Positions 16,819-23,802 of a stretch of 36,304 nt of DNA are shown here, one piece after another (the stretch's first letter is position 1; each line of letters begins with the position of its first letter). The stretch comes from Lentisphaeria bacterium (GTDB lineage: Bacteria; Verrucomicrobiota; Lentisphaeria; Victivallales; UBA1829), in the NCBI GenBank assembly GCA_017963105.1, contig JAGCTY010000173.1:1-36304 (forward strand), read 5' to 3'. The position numbers were made by a program, and so were the translations under genes. The notes beneath the pieces are model-generated. The model saw only the letters and a program-made list of their open reading frames with translations. It made no database searches and had not been told where the DNA came from.

Positions 16819-16849
16819 GGTCGCGGACGGGCCGCGGACCGTGCTTTTT
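16819..16849 (+). terminator. Terminator-like hairpin downstream of the repeats
   Basis: GGTCGCGG (16819-16826) pairs with CCGCGGACC (16832-16840) with one bulged base, then GTGC and five T (16845-16849). A second possible stem uses CCGCGGAC (16833-16840) with GTCCGCGG just downstream. No gene ends here, which makes the element notable. Confidence 0.45.
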
Positions 16850-16925
16850 CCGGCCATTGTCCGCGGACTGTTTTCCGGCGGGATTCAGGTCGGCAAAAAA
16901 AACGGAAAAAAGCAAGCCGGACCGG

Positions 16926-16953
16926 TTGTATTTGAACCATTGCCCTGTATATT
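16926..16953 (+). promoter_or_regulatory. Predicted promoter of ydbH-ynbE-ydbL
   Basis: TTGTAT (16926-16931), a 16-bp spacer and TATATT (16948-16953); TATTAT at 16950-16955 with an 18-bp spacer is an alternative -10. The leader would be about 70 nt. No strong Shine-Dalgarno precedes the ATG at 17032. Confidence 0.45.
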
Positions 16954-17031
16954 ATTAGAGAATCAAAGCAGGGGTATTCTACCTTTATTTTCCTCACAAG
17001 CCGCCCGAAAAAGCCGAATCCAGAACCGATC

Positions 17032-20000
17032 ATGCCGGAATCCGAACCTGAAACAAAGACCGTCCCCGCCGGAACGCCGGAATCTTCCGAGGCCGGGAAA
17101 CGGACCGCCGAACCGGACAAAAAGTCCGGGGGCTCCGCCGCATCTTTTGCATCGGCTTCCGGGAAGAAGCCGCCGCTCGCCCGCGGTGCGAAATGGACGA
17201 TCATCCTGCTTTCGGTCCTGTGCGTGATCCTGCTTGCGGCGCTGGTCGAACTGGCATGCCTGCCGCACTTCCTCGAACAGGACATCAATAAGATCCTTCA
17301 GCCCCTCGCCGAAGGCGGCGGCGTGGAGTTCCGCATCAAGACCATCAGCCTGACCTCGGCGGAGGTCGCCTGCAAGATCAGGGATGCCACCCGAGGCGAC
17401 AGGCCGATGAGGGTCGGAAGCATAGGTTCTCTGTCGATCCGGTACTCCCCGCTCACACTTCTGCGCGAACGGACCATCGAATCCATCGACATCGAGAACT
17501 GCGACATCACGGTCGATTACTCGGACGGTTCCATCTCCATTCCTGCTTACGACCTCTTCGCGAAGTCGTTTCAGTCCGGCGAAAAGAAGGAGAAGGACGA
17601 ATCCGCCCCTGTGGACGACCTCAACGCAGTCATCCCGGTGAAGGTCGGAAAGATATCCCTCTCCGGCAGCATCGCCGCCGTGGCGCGCGGCGAGGACGCC
17701 GTGGACAATCTCCACATCCCGTACGCCGTCACGGTCACGCCCGACCCGGAACAGGGCTGGAACAGGCTCGAATGCTCGCTCATGGTCCATTTCTCGACCA
17801 ACGGCATCCGGTGCAAGGCCGTCTATCTGCACCGGGAAAAGAAGGTCGAGCTGAACCTCGACGATTTCTCCCTCGCCACCTCTGCCCTGCCCGGCACGGT
17901 ACGTTCCAGCCTGCCGCGCGGACTCCGCGCCGGCGTCTCCCTGAGCGCAAAGGCGGTGATCGACCTGAACAGCCTGAATTTGGAAGAACTTGACAATTCG
18001 TCCCTCGACCTCAATGGCGAACTCACGTTCGCCTACCGTACGCCGCAGGGGCTCCGCATCGACTCCGCCGCGCCGTTCTCGCTGAAGACGGTCCCGCGCG
18101 TCATCCCGACCGTGAAGCCCATGAAGCCGCCCAAAACGGAGAAGGACATCGTCTTTTCGCTCGGCGCGCTGAAAGGCGAATACGACGGGATCCCGTTCGA
18201 GCTTGACAAGCTCAATGCGACCGTCTCGCTTTCGAAACGCATCGTTGGCGGCGGATTCCAGTTTGCCGTCGCCGAGTCCGAACCCGCGCAGTTCCGCTTC
18301 AGCGGTATCATGGACGAAGAGAAGAAATTTTTTGAGATCCAACTTGAAAACCACCCGATCCTCAAGGCAAAATACAAGGGCATCGACGTCTCCGCCGGCT
18401 TCGGCCCCTTCCTGGCCTGCCTGGACATGCGGCGCGACGGAATGGCCGTCCAATCCCGCTTCAGCATCGCGCCCGCTGTGGAATTCGACGGCGGCGCGTT
18501 CGCTCCCGGGCTCAAGGGTCTGACCGCGTCCTTCCGGCGGGGAGAGATCACGGGCGAGTTCAACATGAACGGCGGCCAGATGATGGGTTCCCTCAAAATC
18601 ATCGCCGGAGACCTCCGCGCGGAATACAACGGCATGACCGTCTCCCTCAGGCCGGAAAAGATCAATATGGGCTTCCTCAAGGACGGGGAGCTTCAGGGCG
18701 CGACCATCCGCCTCACGGACGGAGAACTTGATTTCGAGAAGGAGGGCATGAAGGTCTCCTTCAAGCCCGAATCCTTCACGGCCGATGCCACGCTGACCGA
18801 CGGCATCGAAAAAGCATCCGCCGAGCTCAAGGGAGGAAAGCTCCTCGCCGAACTCGAGGGCATGACCTGCGCGGCGGACACGCTGGCATTCAACGCCGGT
18901 TCGGAAGACGGACAGACGTACAAAGCCGACGCGAAGATCACCGATTTCCTGTTCAAGCAGACCGCCGCCAACCTCACCTACGACGCGCCGGAACTCGGCC
19001 TGAACGCGGCGTTCGACACCGGCAGGGGCATCCTCTCCGGCGCACTCTCCTGCCCCGATTCAAAGCTCGCCATGCCCGAGCTCAAGCTCCTCGCGCAGAA
19101 CCTCCACTGGGATTTCCCGTTCGATTACACGCTCATTGAGGCGGAAGAGGACGAAGTGGACAAAGACAAATCCGCTCCGCCCGCCGAGCCGCGCACGGGC
19201 AGGATTTCGCTCGGCGACTTCGAGTTCAACGGCGTTCAGGCGGCCTCGTTCGACGGCACGGTCCAATGGGACGACGCCGCGAAGACGTTCCGCCTGAAAA
19301 CGGACGCGAAACTTTTCTCCATCGACGGTCAGATCTACGCGAACGTCGCGCTCGGCGGAGGCGCCGGGGTCGAGGTCGAATGCGGCCTGAACGTCCCGGA
19401 ACAGCAGGCCGACCTCTCGAAGGACCTCGCCAAGTTCCTGCCGCAGTTCGAGGAGATTTCGTGCACGGGCAAGCTCTCCGCCGACGCCGTGTACAAAATC
19501 CTGCCGAAGACCACCACCGGCAGCGCGAAGTTCCGCATCGCCGACGCCGATCTTTTCATCCCCGAGCAGAAGCTCGAGGTGCGCGGCATCGGCCTCGGAT
19601 TCGAGGTCCCGGAGATTTCCATCCTCAAATCCGCGCCCGGCCAGACGCTTTCCTTCAAGTCCGTCAAGTACGACAGGATCGAGACCGGGGCCGGGCTCGC
19701 CACGTTCCGCATGGAGGCCCCGGACACCTGGCAGGTCGAAAACGCCCGCCTCGACTGGTGCAACGGCCACATTCGCCTCGGCGGCATCACGTACCGCATC
19801 GGCCAGACCACCACCGAAGCCGTGCTCTACTGCGACCGCCTGGAAATGCCGCTCTTCCTCACCCAGATCGGGCTCGGCGAGATTAACGGCAGCGGCTCCA
19901 TCAACGGCACCATCCCGGTCGTGCTCGTGCAGAAGACCGACGCGTTCGGCAAATCAAAGATCGACAACATCTATTTCGAGGATGCGTTCCTCTTCTCCAC

Positions 20001-20367
20001 GCCCGGCGAGAACGGCGTGATCAAGGGCGACCTCGACGAGGCCCTGACGAACGCCGGCACCGGCATCGAAATGGAGCTCGCGAAAGACGCCCTGAAGGAC
20101 TTCACCTACTCCTGGGTCCGCATGCGCCTGCAGTCCGTCGGCCCGGAAAAGGAGAACATGAAACTGGAGCTCTCGCTCGACGGCCGTCCGAACCGCGCGC
20201 TCTATTACGCGTTCGACGAGAACACCGCCTCGTTCATCAAGTCCCCCACGCCGTGCCTCTTCCAGGGCATCCGCCTGGACACGAACGTGAACATGTACGG
20301 GAAGGCGATGGAGCTCGCCGATTATTTCCAGCAGATCTTCTCCAGAGGCGGAGTGACGATACCCTGA
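17032..20367 (+). CDS. ydbH: YdbH-like AsmA-superfamily intermembrane lipid-transport protein
   Basis: 1111 aa. Residues 1-53 are charged and Pro-rich (cytosolic), one membrane helix is at about 54-77 (WTIILLSVLCVILLAAL), and the rest is a long beta-rich periplasmic part with repeated strand patterns (GGKLLAELEGMTCAAD, GELDFEKEGMKVSFKP) like the groove of AsmA/YdbH proteins. The C-terminal region (about 950-1111: EINGSGSINGTIPVVL, ENGVIKGDLDEAL, ALKDFTYSWVRMRLQSVG, FQGIRLDTNVNMYGK) fits the YdbH-type C-terminal domain. In E. coli YdbH, redundant with TamB and YhdP, moves phospholipids toward the outer membrane. The call is strongly backed by the ynbE and ydbL homologues directly downstream. 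E. coli YdbH is shorter (about 880 aa). Confidence 0.88.
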   Translation: MPESEPETKTVPAGTPESSEAGKRTAEPDKKSGGSAASFASASGKKPPLARGAKWTIILLSVLCVILLAALVELACLPHFLEQDINKILQPLAEGGGVEFRIKTISLTSAEVACKIRDATRGDRPMRVGSIGSLSIRYSPLTLLRERTIESIDIENCDITVDYSDGSISIPAYDLFAKSFQSGEKKEKDESAPVDDLNAVIPVKVGKISLSGSIAAVARGEDAVDNLHIPYAVTVTPDPEQGWNRLECSLMVHFSTNGIRCKAVYLHREKKVELNLDDFSLATSALPGTVRSSLPRGLRAGVSLSAKAVIDLNSLNLEELDNSSLDLNGELTFAYRTPQGLRIDSAAPFSLKTVPRVIPTVKPMKPPKTEKDIVFSLGALKGEYDGIPFELDKLNATVSLSKRIVGGGFQFAVAESEPAQFRFSGIMDEEKKFFEIQLENHPILKAKYKGIDVSAGFGPFLACLDMRRDGMAVQSRFSIAPAVEFDGGAFAPGLKGLTASFRRGEITGEFNMNGGQMMGSLKIIAGDLRAEYNGMTVSLRPEKINMGFLKDGELQGATIRLTDGELDFEKEGMKVSFKPESFTADATLTDGIEKASAELKGGKLLAELEGMTCAADTLAFNAGSEDGQTYKADAKITDFLFKQTAANLTYDAPELGLNAAFDTGRGILSGALSCPDSKLAMPELKLLAQNLHWDFPFDYTLIEAEEDEVDKDKSAPPAEPRTGRISLGDFEFNGVQAASFDGTVQWDDAAKTFRLKTDAKLFSIDGQIYANVALGGGAGVEVECGLNVPEQQADLSKDLAKFLPQFEEISCTGKLSADAVYKILPKTTTGSAKFRIADADLFIPEQKLEVRGIGLGFEVPEISILKSAPGQTLSFKSVKYDRIETGAGLATFRMEAPDTWQVENARLDWCNGHIRLGGITYRIGQTTTEAVLYCDRLEMPLFLTQIGLGEINGSGSINGTIPVVLVQKTDAFGKSKIDNIYFEDAFLFSTPGENGVIKGDLDEALTNAGTGIEMELAKDALKDFTYSWVRMRLQSVGPEKENMKLELSLDGRPNRALYYAFDENTASFIKSPTPCLFQGIRLDTNVNMYGKAMELADYFQQIFSRGGVTIP

Positions 20368-20446
20368 ACCCTTAACCTGTCAGCAAACAAAAACCACATA
20401 ACAAACCTCAACAAAACATCCCTCAACCGGGAAAGGAATCCAAACC

Positions 20447-20638
20447 ATGAAAAAATTCCTGCCAATCCTCGCCGCCGCGGTCGTCCTGCTCGGCTTCGGC
20501 GCAACGTCCTGCATCAGGACCCAGAACGAAGTCGACGTCAAGCCGATCGAGATCAAGCCCGTGCACATCACGCTCGACATCAACATCCGCATCGAAAAAG
20601 CCCTCGACGACTTCTTCGGCGAACTCGACGCGCTCTGA
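20447..20638 (+). CDS. ynbE: YnbE-family outer-membrane lipoprotein
   Basis: 63 aa. MKKFLPILAAAVVLLGFGATSC gives a signal peptide with a lipidated Cys22; the lipobox is ATSC, with Ala rather than Leu at -3. The short mature part, with PIEIKPVHITLDINIRIEKA, matches the YnbE pattern of one beta-strand (ITINMNVKIE in E. coli) followed by a helix. In E. coli YnbE oligomerises through this strand and binds the C-terminus of YdbH, finishing the bridge to the outer membrane. AAAGGA about 10 bp before the ATG is the ribosome-binding site. The order ydbH-ynbE-ydbL is the same as in E. coli. Confidence 0.88.
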   Translation: MKKFLPILAAAVVLLGFGATSCIRTQNEVDVKPIEIKPVHITLDINIRIEKALDDFFGELDAL

Positions 20639-20654
20639 TCCGGACAAACCATTC

Positions 20655-20668
20655 AACCTCAGGAGGTT
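20655..20668 (+). promoter_or_regulatory. Strong ribosome-binding site of ydbL inside a small inverted repeat
   Basis: AGGAGG (20661-20666) is a perfect Shine-Dalgarno eight bases before the ATG. It lies inside AACCT-CAGG-AGGTT (20655-20668), a 5-bp stem with a 4-base loop that would partly hide it. The stem is weak and the effect is uncertain. Confidence 0.45.
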
Positions 20669-20673
20669 TTACC

Positions 20674-21114
20674 ATGAAAATGAGAAAACTGCTCGCCCTC
20701 TCCGTCGCCGCCCTCACACTCGCGTTCGCCGTCCCGCAGGTCCTTTCCGCCGCTGACGACGCCGCCACCATCAAGAAGAACATGGCCGAACGCAAGCCCA
20801 AGATCGAAACCCTCAAGAAGGCCGGCACCGTCGGCGAAAACAAGACCGGCTACCTCGAAGTCATGAAGGACAAAGACGGCAAGGACGTCAAGATCGAAGA
20901 CGCCGATAAGAAGATCGTCGAGGACGAAAACGCCGACCGCAAGACCGTTTACACCGCCATCGCCAAGAAAGAAGGCTCCACCGTCGACAAGGTCGGCGAA
21001 CTCCGCGCCAAGCAGATCCGTTCCAAGGCCGCCGAAGGCGAATACATCCAGGGCGAAGACGGCAAGTGGGTCAAGGCCCCCAAGCCCTCCGAAAAGAAGG
21101 ACGAAAAAAAGTAA
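20674..21114 (+). CDS. ydbL: YdbL-family (DUF1318) periplasmic protein
   Basis: 146 aa. Signal peptide with cleavage around VLSA-ADD (26/27), so it is secreted and not lipidated. The mature protein is almost all charged residues; GEYIQGEDGKWVK near the C-terminus (about 121-133) is the YdbL hallmark (E. coli GEYVQGINGKWLRK), preceded by VGELRAKQIRSKA like the VAKLAGQKLVARA stretch. NKTGYLEVMKD corresponds to GETLNGYLVAL. YdbL is thought to assist YnbE assembly and restrain its over-polymerisation. The Lys-rich tail (KPSEKKDEKK) and a charged insert (DKDGKDVKIEDADKK) lengthen it against the 108-aa E. coli protein. It is the last gene of the operon, before a strong terminator. Confidence 0.87.
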   Translation: MKMRKLLALSVAALTLAFAVPQVLSAADDAATIKKNMAERKPKIETLKKAGTVGENKTGYLEVMKDKDGKDVKIEDADKKIVEDENADRKTVYTAIAKKEGSTVDKVGELRAKQIRSKAAEGEYIQGEDGKWVKAPKPSEKKDEKK

Positions 21115-21146
21115 TCGCCCCTTCCCTCGGCTATAAGTCGAACCCC

Positions 21147-21174
21147 CCGGGGCGTCGCCCGCGCCCCGGTTTTT
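21147..21174 (+). terminator. Intrinsic terminator of the ydbH operon
   Basis: Perfect arms CCGGGGCG (21147-21154) and CGCCCCGG (21162-21169) enclose a 7-base loop and are followed at once by TTTTT (21170-21174). It ends 12 bp before the fic ATG. Confidence 0.88.
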
Positions 21175-21186
21175 CCCTCGCTTTCC

Positions 21187-22128
21187 ATGAGTTACCGGCC
21201 TCCATTTCATATCTCGGCGGATGCAGTCAATATGATTGCAGAGATCGCCGCGCTCGTGGAACGGGTCACATTCCGTCCTGGAAATGCCGATGCGCTGAAG
21301 CTCCGCCGGGCAAATCAGATCAAGACGATCCAGGCGTCTCTTGCGATCGAGGGCAACACTCTGTCCGAGGAACAGGTTTCGGAAATTCTGGACGGGAAAC
21401 GCGTCGTGGCGCCTCTGCGGCAAATCCAGGAGGTCAAAAATGCAATTGCGGTCTATGATATTGCGGAGGTTTGGAATCCGTACTCCATGAAAGATCTGCT
21501 GCGGGCGCACGAAATGATGATGGCGGCCTTGATGGACCATCCCGGCGAATTCCGCCGGGGCGGTGTGGGCGTCGTGAAAAAAAGCGAAGTCATTCATATG
21601 GCGCCGCCTGCTCATTTGGTCCCGCAGCAAATGAAAGACCTTTTTTCCTGGCTCAAACGATCGAAAGACCATCTGCTAATCCGAAGCTGCGTTTTCCACT
21701 ACGAATTCGAGTTCATTCATCCATTCCCTGACGGCAACGGACGCATCGGGCGCCTGTGGCAGTCCCTGATCCTCGCGAAATGGAATCCCGTCTTTCTGCA
21801 GCTCCCCGTGGAAACGATGGTCTACAACAATCAGGACAAGTATTATCAGGCGATCAACCAAAGCACGGAAGCAGGCGATTCCGGCATCTTCATCGTTTTC
21901 ATGCTCCGGGAGATCCTGAACGCCCTGCGCGGGCATATGTCCAGCCAGGATCCGCTTGAGGCTGTTTTCCGGTGTATTCAGGACAATCCGGGAGTCCGGA
22001 CGGGAATGCTCGCCGAAAGGCTTTCCATCAGCCGCAGAACGGCGGAACGCCATCTGCAGGCACTGAAAAAAGCGGAAAGGATCGAATTCCGCGGGGCCCC
22101 GAGAAACGGCGGATATTATCCGAAATGA
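21187..22128 (+). CDS. Fic-domain protein with N-terminal inhibitory motif and C-terminal winged helix
   Basis: 313 aa. Fic enzymes usually transfer AMP from ATP to hydroxyl groups of target proteins. The catalytic motif HPFPDGNGRIGR is at 178-189 with all key residues. SLAIEGNT at 51-58 fits the inhibitory [ST]xxxE[GN] motif placed N-terminally, i.e. class II with the autoinhibitory Glu55. Residues from about 255 form a winged helix (RTGMLAERLSISRRTAERHLQALKKAERIEFRG), so DNA binding, possibly autoregulation, is likely. The start lies 12 bp after the preceding terminator with no ribosome-binding site or promoter I can see, so the start or its expression route is uncertain; an internal ATG at residue 16 is possible. 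No antitoxin gene is adjacent. Confidence 0.92.
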   Translation: MSYRPPFHISADAVNMIAEIAALVERVTFRPGNADALKLRRANQIKTIQASLAIEGNTLSEEQVSEILDGKRVVAPLRQIQEVKNAIAVYDIAEVWNPYSMKDLLRAHEMMMAALMDHPGEFRRGGVGVVKKSEVIHMAPPAHLVPQQMKDLFSWLKRSKDHLLIRSCVFHYEFEFIHPFPDGNGRIGRLWQSLILAKWNPVFLQLPVETMVYNNQDKYYQAINQSTEAGDSGIFIVFMLREILNALRGHMSSQDPLEAVFRCIQDNPGVRTGMLAERLSISRRTAERHLQALKKAERIEFRGAPRNGGYYPK

Positions 22129-22135
22129 TGCCGGT

Positions 22136-22183
22136 GGCGGTGTAACTGGCGGTGTAACTGGCGGAGTAATTGGCGGGGTAAAC
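22136..22183 (+). repeat. Four 12-bp tandem repeats between fic and traX
   Basis: Units at 22136, 22148, 22160 and 22172: GGCGGTGTAACT twice, then GGCGGAGTAATT and GGCGGGGTAAAC. The last unit ends one base before the ATG at 22185. Every unit carries a TAA in one frame and a GGCGG/GGAG-like purine patch that can resemble a ribosome-binding site. The array starts eight bases after the fic stop. Confidence 0.93.
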
Positions 22184-22184
22184 G

Positions 22185-23093
22185 ATGGAAACGGAACTCA
22201 ACACGGCGAATCAGGGCAAGACGGCGCAGGCATCCTGCACTGTCGATGCGATCCAGCCGGGCGGGGCACGCATGAAGAATTACAAGATACTGGATGCGAA
22301 TGCGATCAAGCTGATCGCGATCATCGCCATGACGATCGACCATATCGCGTGGACGATCTACCCCGGGTATGCGATGAACTGGAAGCCGGAGCTGATGCAC
22401 ATCATCGGACGCATCACGATGCCGACGATGTGTTTCTTCATCGCGGAGGGATTCTTCCACACGCGGAACGTCAACAAATACATGTTCCGCATGTTCCTCT
22501 TCGCGCTGATCTCGCATTTCGCGTACGTCTCGGAATGGAACGGGTTCAGCGACTGGCGGCCGTTCGTGCCGCTCTACTACAGCGGGATATGGCAGGCGAT
22601 CCGGTTCCGCGACATCTCGTTTCTGAACGCCTTCTGCTTCCACAGCCAGACGAGCGTGATCTGGACGCTGGCTTGGGGGCTGGTGATGCTCCGCGTGGAG
22701 TATTCGGAGCGCATCCGGAGCGCGTGGCTGAAGACGCTGCTGATCTGCCTGATCTGCGTGGTGAGTTTCCCCGGCGACTGGAGCTGCATCGCGTCGGTGC
22801 TGGTGCTGAGCTTCGGGACAAACCGCGGGCATCTGTGGAAGCAGGCACTGTGGCTGGTGCTCTACGTGGGCATTTTCGGATACACGTTCCCGCCTGTCAA
22901 CCTGACGTACGCGTTCCTGGATCTCTCCGTGGTGCTGTCGATCCCGATCCTGGCGCTGTACAACGGCAAACGCGGCCCGAATCCGACGTTCAACACGTTC
23001 ATGAAGTGGTTCTTCTACGTCTACTACCCGCTGCACCTGTTCATCCTGGGCATCCTCCACGCAAACCACCTGCTCCCGACCATCTACTTTTGA
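22185..23093 (+). CDS. TraX-family integral membrane protein
   Basis: 302 aa from the ATG next to the 12-bp repeats. Family homology starts only at the internal ATG at 22272 (MKNYKILDANAIKLIAIIAM), which also has a G-rich patch before it, so the shorter 273-aa form may be the real product. The TraX signature is LDANAIKLIAIIAMTIDHIAW, with further hydrophobic segments (FRMFLFALISHFAYVSEW, WTLAWGLVMLRVEYS, LKTLLICLICVVSFPGDW, ALWLVLYVGIFGYTF, LSVVLSIPILALYNG, WFFYVYYPLHLFILGILHA), about eight in all. TraX of F plasmids N-acetylates pilin; chromosomal homologues, often seen in gut bacteria, have no settled role and belong to the wider acyltransferase-like membrane group. No conjugation genes are nearby. 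Confidence 0.85.
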   Translation: METELNTANQGKTAQASCTVDAIQPGGARMKNYKILDANAIKLIAIIAMTIDHIAWTIYPGYAMNWKPELMHIIGRITMPTMCFFIAEGFFHTRNVNKYMFRMFLFALISHFAYVSEWNGFSDWRPFVPLYYSGIWQAIRFRDISFLNAFCFHSQTSVIWTLAWGLVMLRVEYSERIRSAWLKTLLICLICVVSFPGDWSCIASVLVLSFGTNRGHLWKQALWLVLYVGIFGYTFPPVNLTYAFLDLSVVLSIPILALYNGKRGPNPTFNTFMKWFFYVYYPLHLFILGILHANHLLPTIYF

Positions 23094-23175
23094 TGTCTGA
23101 TCGCGGCCCGCGCCCGGCGGCAGAGTTTTCAAAGCTCAAATCGAGGATCCGCGGCACGGAGCGGACCGGCAGGAT

Positions 23176-23784
23176 TCAGTTGAACGAGATGCCGTGTGAA
23201 AGGAGCTCGCGGGGGTCGACGTTCCATTTTTCCGTCCGGATGATCCGGCCGCCCTGGGGGAGCACGCCGGCCTCGACGAGTTTCCGCCGTTCCTCTTCGT
23301 CGGCACGGGCATCGTCCCCCTCGGGGATCAGCTCGAAACGCATGGCATACCAGATCTTGCCCGGATGAAATGGATGCGGCGCGGTGACGATGACCGCAAC
23401 GCAGAGGAAACGCCCTTCCTTTTTGACGTAGACGCGCCCGGCAAAATGCCGGAGCAGATCCGGTCCGTTCATGCCGGAGGAGACGTCCAGCAAAAGCATT
23501 TCCCCGTTGAGCGATTCTCTGTTCCAGGGGCTTTCCCCATTGGCTTCCGCGAGCGGCGTTTTCAAATCCGACGCCCGGATATAGCCGTCGGGCATGCTCA
23601 TGACCTCGTCGTAGAACGCATCCGGCAGGCCAAGCCCAATGTACCGGACCGTAAAGATCATTTTGTCCTGTGTGTCCATGAACCTGGGGACGTAATAAAA
23701 CAGGAAAACGGACGCGGCAACGCCAGCAATAGCAAGCACAGCAAGCAAGATCAGCAGAGTGTTCAGAATCCTCTTGCGTTTCAT
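23176..23784 (-). CDS. Hypothetical membrane-anchored protein
   Basis: 202 aa, not recognised. A basic start (MKRKR) and one hydrophobic helix (about 8-29, LLILLAVLAIAGVAASVFLF) anchor it with the rest outside. The outer part contains YIGLGLPDAFYDEV, SPWNRESLNGEMLLLDVSS, GRVYVKKEGRFLCVAVIVTAP and an acidic EGDDARADEEERRK segment. No catalytic pattern stands out. It is the last gene of the minus-strand run, 18 bp after the DUF2156 gene, and converges on traX; the 82-bp gap between the two shows no clear terminator. Confidence 0.7.
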   Translation of the reverse strand: MKRKRILNTLLILLAVLAIAGVAASVFLFYYVPRFMDTQDKMIFTVRYIGLGLPDAFYDEVMSMPDGYIRASDLKTPLAEANGESPWNRESLNGEMLLLDVSSGMNGPDLLRHFAGRVYVKKEGRFLCVAVIVTAPHPFHPGKIWYAMRFELIPEGDDARADEEERRKLVEAGVLPQGGRIIRTEKWNVDPRELLSHGISFN

Positions 23785-23802
23785 GCTCCCCCCTCTGATT
23801 GT

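Larger units (their letters stand above)
16661..16849 (+). ncRNA. Candidate small RNA of about 190 nt
   Basis: Inferred only from its flanks: an extended -10 at 16646-16654 would start RNA near 16661, and a GC-rich hairpin with a T-run ends at 16849. Between them lie two perfect 27-bp repeats. CGCCGGG in the spacer (16760-16766) is complementary to CCCGGCG in either repeat copy (16732-16738 or 16791-16797), so two alternative stems are possible. No known RNA family is recognised. It could instead be a long leader for ydbH if the hairpin does not terminate. Confidence 0.22.
16605..17031. other. 427-bp gene-free region with divergent promoters, repeats and hairpins
   Basis: This is the only gene-free stretch over 300 bp. 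It holds a minus-strand promoter for the glycosyltransferase, a plus-strand extended -10, a 27-bp direct repeat in two perfect copies, a GC-rich hairpin with a T-run, an A-rich segment (16896-16911) and the ydbH promoter. Short open frames crossing it change frame between the two repeat copies (the offset of 59 is not a multiple of three) and show no protein-like composition, so I call none of them. Confidence 0.7.

Noticed and set aside
16660..16935. Possible 91-aa protein across the repeat region
   Set aside because: The two repeat copies are read in different frames, composition is Arg/Lys-rich without pattern, and the start would lie at the predicted transcript start without a ribosome-binding site.
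21187..23093. Toxin-antitoxin pair (Fic with a partner) or remains of a conjugative element (TraX)
   Set aside because: Fic carries its own inhibitory motif and no small antitoxin gene is near; no other tra, mob or integrase gene is seen.
23094..23175. Bidirectional terminator between traX and the anchored unknown
   Set aside because: Only a 5-bp imperfect stem without a T-run could be found.
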